From Desulfobulbaceae bacterium (GTDB taxonomy: Bacteria > Desulfobacterota > Desulfobulbia > Desulfobulbales > Desulfurivibrionaceae), in the NCBI GenBank assembly GCA_003517965.1, contig DOZO01000020.1, positions 1 through 24,606 on the forward strand: a DNA stretch of 24,606 bases, in the 5' to 3' direction. This document shows positions 1-7,045 of this stretch, piece after piece (positions within the stretch are counted from its first letter, which is position 1; each line of letters opens with the position of its first letter). Position numbers and translations under genes: made by a program. The notes under the pieces were generated by a model. The model did not search any database. It saw nothing but the letters and a program-made list of their open reading frames with translations, and was not told the origin of the DNA.

Positions 1-76
1 CTTATACCCTCTGGGTGCAATAACTGATCTTCAGCCTTTATTTTATCAACCCAACTCAACCCGCAGGACAACCGGT

Positions 77-1135
77 ATGGATTCAGGAAAACCCTTAGTT
101 GGCGGCATCCCCATGGTCAACATAGACGGCGCCAAAATTCGCAGGATCAGGGAGGAAAAAAGCCTAACTCAGCTTTATGTCGCCACGGTGGTGGGGGTAA
201 CCACTGACACCATTTCCCGATGGGAAAACCGACGCTATCCCAGCATCAAAAAGGAAAATGCTGTCAAACTTGCCGAGTCCCTGGAGGTTCAGCTTGCAGA
301 TATTATTGATCACAATCAACCCGCTCCCGTGGAAGGGCCGACTTTAGCCCAGACCTTCTCACCACCCAGACAGGACGACCATGATTCTCAGTCAGATCCT
401 GCTACCGAGTCGGTTGATCGACATGTCGCGCCTGCGTTCAAAGAAACTGTGCAGATTATCGCCTCCCCATCAAGCCCCCTGTCCTGGCTCCACCTTGTAT
501 CTCGACCTTTCGTGATCTTTTTCGCCGCCATTCTTCTTGCCCTTGCTGGTCTGATTCTGTTCTGGTGGTATACTGCTGCAAACGAGGGGAAACATCAGGT
601 TGAGGTATTCAGAACCCTACCAGAGCATGCAACCCCCGGCATCCCTTTCCCAGTGGTCATTGAAGTAACCACCAGCTCTTCTATGCCATTTTCCTTAATT
701 CTCAAAGAAACTCTGCCTCCAGATTGCCTTCCGGCCCAGGGAAAACCTCAGTTTATCTCCCAGGCAACCAATCCACCAGTGCTCAAATGGATTGGCAAAA
801 TCATCGGCGGACATGCCATGTACAGTTACCTCGCCCGCCTTAAGCCCGAGACGAAGATAGAAACCTTCCATCAATTTACCGGAGGCATAACCTTGCGCTC
901 AGAAAATAACCCCGGCATCCCGATAGGCGGTGGCGAAATCCTTAATGCAAGTTTTTTCCATTGGGCGGACAGCAACAGCGATGGGCGCATAGATGATGCG
1001 GAACTGCTTTCTGTTAACGAAATCTACGGAGGGATTGAAGGACTGAATTTCGGCAAAAAGTTGATTGAAGATATCTGGTCGGCCAAGGGCTACCGCTGGA
1101 ATCCAGAGATGCGCAACTATGAGATCCTTCCTTAA
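77..1135 (+). CDS. XRE-family HTH protein with one membrane segment and EF-hand-like C-terminus
   Basis: 352 aa. Residues about 18-75 form an XRE/Cro-type helix-turn-helix (IRRIREEKSLTQ, then TTDTISRWENRRYP). A low-complexity linker follows, then one strongly hydrophobic segment at about 143-166, then a C-terminal domain of about 185 residues that should be extracytoplasmic. Near the end, residues 298-310 (DSNSDGRIDDAEL) match an EF-hand/dockerin-type calcium loop. The topology (cytoplasmic HTH, single TM, outer domain) recalls RodZ, but I do not recognise the C-terminal domain as the RodZ one. Start ATG 77 is preceded by AGGA at 8 nt; an internal Met at 113 is an alternative. It lies 63 bp before leuB, with no terminator seen between. 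Function unknown; membrane-bound regulator or cell-envelope organiser are both possible. Confidence 0.8.
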   Translation: MDSGKPLVGGIPMVNIDGAKIRRIREEKSLTQLYVATVVGVTTDTISRWENRRYPSIKKENAVKLAESLEVQLADIIDHNQPAPVEGPTLAQTFSPPRQDDHDSQSDPATESVDRHVAPAFKETVQIIASPSSPLSWLHLVSRPFVIFFAAILLALAGLILFWWYTAANEGKHQVEVFRTLPEHATPGIPFPVVIEVTTSSSMPFSLILKETLPPDCLPAQGKPQFISQATNPPVLKWIGKIIGGHAMYSYLARLKPETKIETFHQFTGGITLRSENNPGIPIGGGEILNASFFHWADSNSDGRIDDAELLSVNEIYGGIEGLNFGKKLIEDIWSAKGYRWNPEMRNYEILP

Positions 1136-1198
1136 CCATTCATCCAAATAAATCAAAAAATAATCTCTAACTTGTTAAACACCCAAAGGATGCTCCAA

Positions 1199-2275
1199 AT
1201 GAAAAAAGTAGCAGTATTAGCCGGTGATGGCATCGGCCCTGAAGTTATGCAGGAAGCGATCAAGGTTCTGGCTGCGGTCCAACAAAAATTTTCTTTCAGC
1301 CTTGAATACGACCATGCGGATGTAGGCGGTTGCGCCATCGACTTGCACGGCGAGGCCCTGCCCGCTATGACCCTCACCCGGTGCGAGGCCAGCGACGCCA
1401 TTCTCTTTGGTTCGGTAGGCGGCCCCAAATGGGAATCGCTGCCCCCGGCCCAACAGCCGGAACGCGCCGCCCTGCTGCCGTTGCGCAAACATTTCGAACT
1501 TTTTTGCAACTTTCGCCCAGCCAAGATCTTTAAGTCCCTGGTTGCAGCCAGCCCGCTAAGGGCTGATATTGTGGGGGATGGCTTTGACATCCTCTGCGTG
1601 CGTGAACTCACCGGCGATATCTACTTCGGCCAACCCAAAGGCAGGGAAGGTTCTGGCCCAACCGAAAAGGCCTTTGATACCATGATCTACCATCGCTGGG
1701 AGATCGAGCGCATTGCCCGCCGCGCCTTTGCTGCTGCCCGCCTGCGTCGCAAAATCGTCACCTCTGTGGACAAAGCCAACGTCCTTACTACCATGGTGCT
1801 CTGGAGGGAAGTGGTCATCGAAATCGCCAAGGAGTATCCAGATGTCAGTCTGAACCATATTTACGTTGACAACGCCACCATGCAACTGGTCAAAAACCCG
1901 CACCAGTTCGACGTCATGCTCTGCGGCAATATGTTTGGCGATATTATCTCTGACGAATGCGCCATGATCACCGGCTCCATGGGGCTGTTGGCCTCAGCCA
2001 GCCTCAACGAAAAAGGATTTGGCCTCTACGAACCAGCAGGCGGCTCCGCCCCGGATATTGCCGGCAAAGGCATTGCCAATCCCATTGCCCAGATCCTTTC
2101 TGCGGCCATGATGCTGCGTTTCAGCCTGGATCAGGGAGCTGCGGCAGACGCCATTGAACAAGCCGTTGCCGCAGTACTTGACAAAGGCATACATACCCCG
2201 GATATTGCTATAGACAAAAACAAGGCCGTGGGCACCGTAGCCATGGGCGATGCCATTGTCAGCGAATTGCAGTAA
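1199..2275 (+). CDS. leuB: 3-isopropylmalate dehydrogenase
   Basis: Catalyses NAD-dependent oxidation and decarboxylation of 3-isopropylmalate in leucine biosynthesis, in the cytoplasm. The N-terminus has GDGIGPEV. RELTGDIYFG carries the family's catalytic Tyr, DKANVL the catalytic Lys, and the GNMFGDIISDE segment the metal-binding Asp residues. GSAPDIAGKGIANPIA near the C-terminus is the characteristic nucleotide-binding loop of LeuB. With the ATG at 1199 the protein is 358 aa, the usual family length. I prefer 1199 because AAAGGA lies 8 nt upstream; in-frame TTG 1172 and ATG 1190 would only add a non-conserved tail. A cyclophilin gene follows after 75 bp on the same strand. Other leu genes are not in this window. 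Isocitrate or tartrate dehydrogenase paralogues are less likely given the LeuB-type C-terminal loop. Confidence 0.95.
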   Translation: MKKVAVLAGDGIGPEVMQEAIKVLAAVQQKFSFSLEYDHADVGGCAIDLHGEALPAMTLTRCEASDAILFGSVGGPKWESLPPAQQPERAALLPLRKHFELFCNFRPAKIFKSLVAASPLRADIVGDGFDILCVRELTGDIYFGQPKGREGSGPTEKAFDTMIYHRWEIERIARRAFAAARLRRKIVTSVDKANVLTTMVLWREVVIEIAKEYPDVSLNHIYVDNATMQLVKNPHQFDVMLCGNMFGDIISDECAMITGSMGLLASASLNEKGFGLYEPAGGSAPDIAGKGIANPIAQILSAAMMLRFSLDQGAAADAIEQAVAAVLDKGIHTPDIAIDKNKAVGTVAMGDAIVSELQ

Positions 2276-2350
2276 AATACGGAAAAACCATGCTTAAGCA
2301 ACCTGAAGTCTCAGTATTTTTTATAAATTTCATAAGCAAAGAGGATTCTC

Positions 2351-2884
2351 ATGAACGACTTGACCGCCACAATGACCACAAGCAAAGGCACCATCACCCT
2401 CAGACTGTTTGCCGACAAAACCCCGTACACCGTAGCCAACTTTGCCAATCTCGCCCGGCGCGGCTTTTACAACGGCCTTAAATTTCACCGGGTCATTCCT
2501 GATTTCATGGTGCAAGGCGGCTGTCCCAAGGGAACTGGCACCAGCGGCCCAGGCTATGACTTTGCCGACGAGTTCGACTCGAGCCTCGGACACACCAAAC
2601 CAGGCATTCTCTCCATGGCCAATGCGGGACCAAACACCAACGGCAGTCAGTTCTTCATCACCCATGTCCCCTGTCCCTGGCTGGACGGCAAACACACGGT
2701 TTTCGGAGAAATAGCTGACGAAGCCGACCAGGAGGTGATCGACAGCATCAGACAAGGCGACACCATTACCACCTTAACCATCGAGGGAGATGCAAGCGAG
2801 GTTTTCGAGCTGGCCAAGGACAAGCTCAAAGCCTGGAATCTCTCAATCAGTCAGAGATTTCCCACACTTGCTCCGGCAGAATAA
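2351..2884 (+). CDS. Cyclophilin-type peptidyl-prolyl cis-trans isomerase
   Basis: 177 aa with the full cyclophilin fold signature: FHRVIPDFMVQGG with the catalytic Arg, GPGYDFADEF, LSMANAGPNTNGSQFFIT and WLDGKHTVFG. It accelerates cis-trans isomerisation of Xaa-Pro bonds in protein folding. No signal peptide is present, so it is a cytoplasmic PpiB-like form, slightly longer than the roughly 164 aa of E. coli PpiB. The start ATG is preceded by AAAGAGGA at a good distance. It lies 75 bp after leuB and is followed by a very strong hairpin, so it is probably the last gene of that unit. Confidence 0.93.
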   Translation: MNDLTATMTTSKGTITLRLFADKTPYTVANFANLARRGFYNGLKFHRVIPDFMVQGGCPKGTGTSGPGYDFADEFDSSLGHTKPGILSMANAGPNTNGSQFFITHVPCPWLDGKHTVFGEIADEADQEVIDSIRQGDTITTLTIEGDASEVFELAKDKLKAWNLSISQRFPTLAPAE

Positions 2885-2919
2885 TACAGGACAGATTCCT
2901 TCATCTTCCTGCAGACATC

Positions 2920-2970
2920 AAACGCACACAGCAGACAGATACTATGTTTATCTGTCTGCTGTGTGCGTTT
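2920..2970 (+). terminator. Perfect 21-bp hairpin after the cyclophilin gene
   Basis: Arms 2920-2940 and 2950-2970 are exact reverse complements (21 bp, starting AAACGCACACAG) around a 9-nt loop. It begins 35 bp after the cyclophilin stop. The T tract is short (GTTT, inside the 3' arm), so it is not a textbook intrinsic terminator, but position and strength suggest transcription termination or 3'-end protection. Confidence 0.6.
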
Positions 2971-3028
2971 CACCTACAATGAATATCTTTGATAACTCGT
3001 TGATTTCGTATGGTGCACCTGTGACCTT

Positions 3029-3044
3029 TTTGCATATTTGCAAA
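3029..3044. promoter_or_regulatory. TTGC-N6-GCAA dyad upstream of the 8-heme cytochrome
   Basis: TTTGC-ATATTT-GCAAA is a dyad of the same form (TTGC-N6-GCAA) as those before the NrfD operon (12133-12146, 12154-12167) and before the small membrane protein pair (13022-13035). It lies 16 bp before a sigma70-like promoter. It may be a regulator binding site; this is inference from shared sequence. Confidence 0.35.
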
Positions 3045-3059
3045 TTCAGCAATTTTCGG

Positions 3060-3088
3060 TTGACAACCAACGTGGCAATCGCTAAAAG
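3060..3088 (+). promoter_or_regulatory. Candidate sigma70-type promoter for the 8-heme cytochrome
   Basis: A perfect -35 TTGACA (3060-3065) is followed after 17 bp by TAAAAG (3083-3088), 4 of 6 to the -10 consensus. Start of transcription would be near 3095, leaving a leader of about 120 nt. The rest of the 330-bp gap from 2885 holds the 21-bp hairpin and the dyad at 3029; I found no convincing -24/-12 element in it. Confidence 0.4.
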
Positions 3089-3214
3089 AATCCTGCTGGA
3101 AAAAGTACTTTCATCCGCAAGATCGCATTGGCATTTTTGTTTTTGGCAGTGAAGGGCGCCACCCAGTGAGCGTTTTTTAATGATATATTATGGTCTCTCA
3201 GGAGGATAAAAAGC

Positions 3215-4354
3215 ATGTGGAGTAAGCTACAAAAATTCGTTGTCACACGTCCTTTAATGTTCATTGGCCTCGTTGTTATAGGACTGGCAGTGTTCACCTT
3301 CATCAATATTGAAGCTCTACACTATTCCAGCGCACCGAAATTCTGCGCTACCTGCCATCCCCTTGAAAAAAACGGGCCTCTGGGAGAGCATTTCACCTGG
3401 GCCAAGAGCAACCACGCAACTGCGGGAATCGGTTGTCTTGACTGTCATGGCACTCCTGGCTTTACCGGATACATGAAGGCCAAAATGGGTGGCCTGAAAG
3501 ATCTCTACGGGGAAATCTTTCTTTCAAGCGAGCACAAACTGAAGATTCTTACCCAGGGTGCCAGCGACCCGGCCTATGCCGCCAAGCTTGTCCCCAACGG
3601 CACCTGTCTCCATTGCCATAGCGATGCCGTTAATGCCAGCAACCAAAAGGACCTTTTGATGAACGTGGGGGTCAGTTTCCGTACCCTGGATGGAGTCAAA
3701 AATCCTGATTTCAGAAAGACCTACGGACTTCCCGATATCTTTGAAGGAACGCTCCGTTCCGCAACTGATCCCAACCACAAAAAACACGTCTGGGAGTTGG
3801 GTCTATCCTGCGTCGACTGTCATCTGGGCATTGCTCATGCCGGCCAGTTGCGCAATCGCAGCAGTATGGACATTTGTTTCACTTGTCATGATGCCAGAAG
3901 ACAAGGGGATAAGAAACTGTCTCCGCCGGACAACAATGATTGTCAGGCCTGTCACTCGGTGCAGAAGGCGGTGCAGGCCGGTACCCTCCTTGCCGGAGAA
4001 GAGCCGCAGCCCTGGTACATGGCCGCCATCTCCTGCGGCGACTGCCACAGTGATTCTATGACCCCGCCGACGCCTGCGACCTGCAATGGCTGCCATCCCG
4101 GCAAGTCTTACGGCGGGATGATCGCCGAGCTCCAGAGCGGCTATGCCGAGAAACTTTCTCCATTGAAGCAGCTGCGCGACGAACTCTTCCATAAGCGCGG
4201 CGGTTTCGACGCAGCCCGGACACGCCGGTTCAATGAATTCCGGCAGCTGGTCGATGCTCTGGAGAAAGACGGCTCCAAGGGTGTGCACAACCCGGAACAT
4301 ATCGAGTCCGTGTTTGCCAAGGCTGCCACGCTGGCTGCCGCTCTCAGAAAATAA
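3215..4354 (+). CDS. Membrane-anchored octaheme c-type cytochrome, NapC/NirT-like N-terminus
   Basis: 379 aa. A single N-terminal membrane anchor (about 13-31) is followed by eight CXXCH haem c attachment motifs at 44-48, 74-78, 131-135, 199-203, 221-225, 243-247, 274-278 and 290-294. The first two (FCATCHP and GCLDCHG, with SNHATAGIGC between) are arranged as in NapC/NirT/NrfH quinol dehydrogenases, which take electrons from menaquinol at the outer face of the inner membrane. The C-terminal 80 residues lack haems and look helical. Strong ribosome binding site (AGGAGG, 9 nt before ATG). A hairpin terminator follows at 4396. The next gene on this strand encodes an 11-heme cytochrome. A role in moving electrons from the quinone pool to periplasmic or extracellular partners is inferred; the terminal acceptor cannot be told from the sequence. 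Confidence 0.88.
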   Translation: MWSKLQKFVVTRPLMFIGLVVIGLAVFTFINIEALHYSSAPKFCATCHPLEKNGPLGEHFTWAKSNHATAGIGCLDCHGTPGFTGYMKAKMGGLKDLYGEIFLSSEHKLKILTQGASDPAYAAKLVPNGTCLHCHSDAVNASNQKDLLMNVGVSFRTLDGVKNPDFRKTYGLPDIFEGTLRSATDPNHKKHVWELGLSCVDCHLGIAHAGQLRNRSSMDICFTCHDARRQGDKKLSPPDNNDCQACHSVQKAVQAGTLLAGEEPQPWYMAAISCGDCHSDSMTPPTPATCNGCHPGKSYGGMIAELQSGYAEKLSPLKQLRDELFHKRGGFDAARTRRFNEFRQLVDALEKDGSKGVHNPEHIESVFAKAATLAAALRK

Positions 4355-4395
4355 TGAGGAAAAGGGAATGATTCAGCCCTTGAAAGTCTAACAAG

Positions 4396-4440
4396 AAAGG
4401 CTCGCGTGTCGGCAAAACCGGTGCGCGAGCCTTTTCTTTT
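4396..4440 (+). terminator. Intrinsic terminator after the octaheme cytochrome
   Basis: An 11-bp stem AAAGGCTCGCG (4396-4406) pairs with CGCGAGCCTTT (4424-4434), followed by TCTTTTT. It lies between the converging ends of the cytochrome and the small membrane protein gene. On the reverse strand the stem is followed by TTTCTTGTT, so it may act in both directions. Confidence 0.85.
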
Positions 4441-4470
4441 TCGGGGCTGTTTGCAAGATCCTGGTGGGCT

Positions 4471-4764
4471 TTATTTTACGAGCCCACTGAACACCGTGCC
4501 GACAATGGCGCCAAAAAACGCGCCGATTATTGCCCCGATTGAGGCGATCAAGGCGATGACGACAACGATGCCAGAATAGATAAACCACTGCTTATCCGCC
4601 CAAACTGGGCCGAACATCAGGCCGACATCGTGCTGTACTGATTCGTACCAGCCGCCACCGAGAGCATTGCCGGTGATAAAATCAAGCATTAAGGCCACCA
4701 CCACCCCAAGGACGGCCCCAAAATTACACCCTGAAATAATGGATATTTTTACAATCTTTTTCAC
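4471..4764 (-). CDS. Small two-TM glycine-rich membrane protein
   Basis: 97 aa, starting at GTG 4764 with AGGAG 9 nt upstream. Two hydrophobic segments (about 8-29 and 60-95) rich in small residues, the second with repeated Gly/Ala spacing (IGAIIGAFFGAIVG) typical of glycine-zipper packing. The short loop carries several aromatics (WYESVQHDVGLMFGPVWADKQW). It is divergent from the 11-heme cytochrome gene, with only 43 bp between the two starts, and convergent with the octaheme cytochrome across a terminator. In general layout it resembles the paired small membrane proteins at 12238-12918. Not recognised as a known family; a partner of the flanking cytochromes is a guess. Confidence 0.65.
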   Translation of the reverse strand: MKKIVKISIISGCNFGAVLGVVVALMLDFITGNALGGGWYESVQHDVGLMFGPVWADKQWFIYSGIVVVIALIASIGAIIGAFFGAIVGTVFSGLVK

Positions 4765-4807
4765 TCAGCAATTCTCCTGAACTTTATTGCCCACTTGGTG
4801 GACTGTA

Positions 4808-5686
4808 ATGAAAAAAACTCTGAAAGATATCATTAAAGCCATCGGCAACAAGGTTGAACCATCACATCCGGTTCTTATTCCGATAGCACTCGGCGTTATC
4901 GGGCTGATTATTTTTAACGGCCACAAACTGTATCAATTCACCCAAAAAAATCCCCATTACTGCCAACTGTGCCATATCATAAAAGAGCCTGTCCTGGCCT
5001 GGGAAAAAAGCGCCCATCACAACATAATCTGCCAGGACTGTCATTCAATGGACATACTCAGCCAGAACAAACTGCTTCTGGCGTATATTGTGGCTCGCGA
5101 CAAAAGCGGCATCAAGCAGGAGCATGGCCTTGAAAAGCCGTGGGAAGGTTGTAAAATCTGTCACCTGGATACTGCAAGCCAGGGAGGGGTGACCGTGCGC
5201 AAATCCTATGGCCATGCCCGGCATGTCTTCATGGAAAAGATCGCCTGCAAGGAATGCCATACCGGGGAAAAACATAATTTCACCCCTGACGAAAAAAAAT
5301 GCCTCAAGTGCCATGCGGATAAAGGGGTTCACGGCATGGGCATGAAGAGTTTCGCCTGCCTGAGCTGCCATGTGTACGGCGAAAGAACCTCCATGCCGCA
5401 AAAAAAGAAATGTCGTGCCTGCCATAGCCAAATCCCGGCACAGGGCGTCATGAGCGCCCTCGAGTGCCAGCGCTGCCATCAACCTCATACCAAGCTCAAG
5501 CCTGCTGACAAAGAATGCATAATCTGCCACGCCAACCAAAGTAGTATCGGCAGACATGACAAGCACATGGATATTTCCTGCCTCACCTGCCACAGAGCCC
5601 ATACCTGGAGAGTGGGGGCAGAACAAGCCAAAACATTATGCGGCAAGTGTCACGCTTACCGGAACCCAGGGTCGTTTATTTTTTAA
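4808..5686 (+). CDS. Membrane-anchored 11-heme c-type cytochrome
   Basis: 292 aa from ATG 4808, with GGTGGA 5 nt upstream; an in-frame TTG at 4787 is possible but has no better site. One membrane anchor (about 21-37) precedes eleven CXXCH motifs at 52-56, 75-79, 115-119, 147-151, 165-169, 184-188, 202-206, 220-224, 237-241, 258-262 and 278-282. That is about one haem per 22 residues across the soluble part, suggesting an elongated haem wire rather than an enzyme. The first two motifs (YCQLCH, ICQDCHS) have NapC/NrfH-like spacing. Its 3' end overlaps by 11 bp the 3' end of the response regulator gene on the other strand. Probable role: electron transfer from the inner membrane into the periplasm, with the octaheme protein and the NrfD complex nearby. 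Confidence 0.87.
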   Translation: MKKTLKDIIKAIGNKVEPSHPVLIPIALGVIGLIIFNGHKLYQFTQKNPHYCQLCHIIKEPVLAWEKSAHHNIICQDCHSMDILSQNKLLLAYIVARDKSGIKQEHGLEKPWEGCKICHLDTASQGGVTVRKSYGHARHVFMEKIACKECHTGEKHNFTPDEKKCLKCHADKGVHGMGMKSFACLSCHVYGERTSMPQKKKCRACHSQIPAQGVMSALECQRCHQPHTKLKPADKECIICHANQSSIGRHDKHMDISCLTCHRAHTWRVGAEQAKTLCGKCHAYRNPGSFIF

Positions 5687-7043
5687 GCTCATCGACCTCA
5701 AATCTGTTTATCTTTCTGTAGAGGGTGGTCAAGTCAATCCCCAAGGTTTTGACCGCCATTTCCTTGTTGCCGTCAAACCTCCTGAGCGTGTTGAGGATGA
5801 TCTCTTTTTCGTAGTCTGATACCATAGTCTTGAGCGGCTGCAATTTTATGTCAACCGGTTGACCTGTCCCATCGTTTTTACGAATTTTTTGCGGCAGGTT
5901 ATCAGAGGTAATCAGATCGCCGGTAGAAAAAATAATCGCCCTTTCCACGATATTCCTCAGTTCCCTCACATTGCCGGGCCATGCATAGCCGATCAGAAAA
6001 TTCATGGCGGCAGCGTCAAAGCTCAACCCTGCTCGACCGGCAGCAACCGCGCCTTCCTTAAGAAAGCGGTTGACCAACAGCGGAATATCCTCTCGCCTTT
6101 CCCGTAAAGGCGGAATTCTGATCTCGATCACATTGAGACGGTAATACAGGTCTTCCCTGAAACTCTTATCTCTGATACAAGCTTCGATATCCTTGTTGGT
6201 TGCCGAGATGATCCGAACATCCACCTTTTTGGTTTTGGTATCACCAAGGGGAAGCACCTCCCCGGACTCAAGAACCTTCAGCCCCTTTGACTGGATAATC
6301 AGCGGCATATCACCAATTTCATCCAGGAAAAGCGTACCTTTGTCGGCCATGACCATCAGCCCTGTCTTGTCCGTTGATGCCCCGGTAAAGGCGCCCTTTT
6401 TATAGCCGAAAAGTTCTGATTCCAGCAGGGTTTCCGGAATTGCCGCGCAGTTGATGGACATGAAAGGCTGGCCCCTTCGCGGGCTGTTTTTATGGATTGC
6501 CTCGGCTATCAAGCCTTTGCCGGTGCCGGACTCTCCGGTAATCAGGATGTTGGCCCTGGTCGGCGCGGCCTTTTCAATGATGTCAAACACCCTGGCAATT
6601 GCCTCGGACTGACCGATAATTTCATCACTGGCAAAACGTTGGCTGAGCTGCCGTTTCAAGGTAATGTTTTCAAGAGATAACTTGCCATGCTCCAGTATCC
6701 GTTGGATGGTCAGCTTAAGGTCATCATGCATGAACGGCTTGATGATATAATCCATCGCACCAAGCTTCATCGCCTCCACGGCAGAATCAACCGAACCAAA
6801 AGCCGTCATCATGATGACCGGAAGTGATTCATTGATCTCTCTTGATTTTCTCAAGACTTCAAACCCATCTGCACCCTCCATCTTCAAATCGGTGAGCACC
6901 AGATCATATTCATGGCTTTGCAATTTCTGGATAGCCTCCAGGCCATTGGCTGCCGTGTCAACGGTATATCCTTCGTCGGAGAGGACAATATCCAGCGCTC
7001 TCCGTATATCTCTTTCATCATCAACAACAAGAATTGTGGCCAT
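5676..7043 (-). CDS. NtrC-family sigma54-dependent response regulator
   Basis: 455 aa with three domains. The receiver (1-120) has the acidic pair DDE at 8-10, phosphoacceptor Asp52 (VLTDLKM) and the conserved Lys in IKPF at about 102. The AAA+ sigma54-activation domain (about 140-380) has Walker A GESGTGKG (170-177), the sigma54-contacting GAFTGA loop (217-222) and Walker B GTLFLDEIGD (236-245). The C-terminal Fis-type helix-turn-helix (about 415-450) ends NKEMAVKTLGIDLTTLYRKI. All key motifs are intact, so it should activate sigma54 promoters by ATP hydrolysis. Its ATG lies 2 bp after the stop of the sensor kinase, with a GAGGGG ribosome binding site inside the kinase 3' end, so the two are translationally coupled. 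Likely targets are the -24/-12 elements at 12072 and 12961. Confidence 0.96.
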   Translation of the reverse strand: MATILVVDDERDIRRALDIVLSDEGYTVDTAANGLEAIQKLQSHEYDLVLTDLKMEGADGFEVLRKSREINESLPVIMMTAFGSVDSAVEAMKLGAMDYIIKPFMHDDLKLTIQRILEHGKLSLENITLKRQLSQRFASDEIIGQSEAIARVFDIIEKAAPTRANILITGESGTGKGLIAEAIHKNSPRRGQPFMSINCAAIPETLLESELFGYKKGAFTGASTDKTGLMVMADKGTLFLDEIGDMPLIIQSKGLKVLESGEVLPLGDTKTKKVDVRIISATNKDIEACIRDKSFREDLYYRLNVIEIRIPPLRERREDIPLLVNRFLKEGAVAAGRAGLSFDAAAMNFLIGYAWPGNVRELRNIVERAIIFSTGDLITSDNLPQKIRKNDGTGQPVDIKLQPLKTMVSDYEKEIILNTLRRFDGNKEMAVKTLGIDLTTLYRKINRFEVDELKK

Positions 7044-7045
7044 TT

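Noticed and set aside
3129..3148. TTGGCATTTTTGTTTTTGGC as a sigma54 promoter for the octaheme cytochrome
   Set aside because: GG and the next GC are 14 bp apart instead of 10, so it does not meet the -24/-12 rule.
3803..5626. Long minus-strand frames opposite both multiheme cytochromes (165 aa at 3803-4300, 193 aa at 5045-5626)
   Set aside because: They are antisense to well-supported genes packed with CXXCH motifs and have no recognisable domain of their own.
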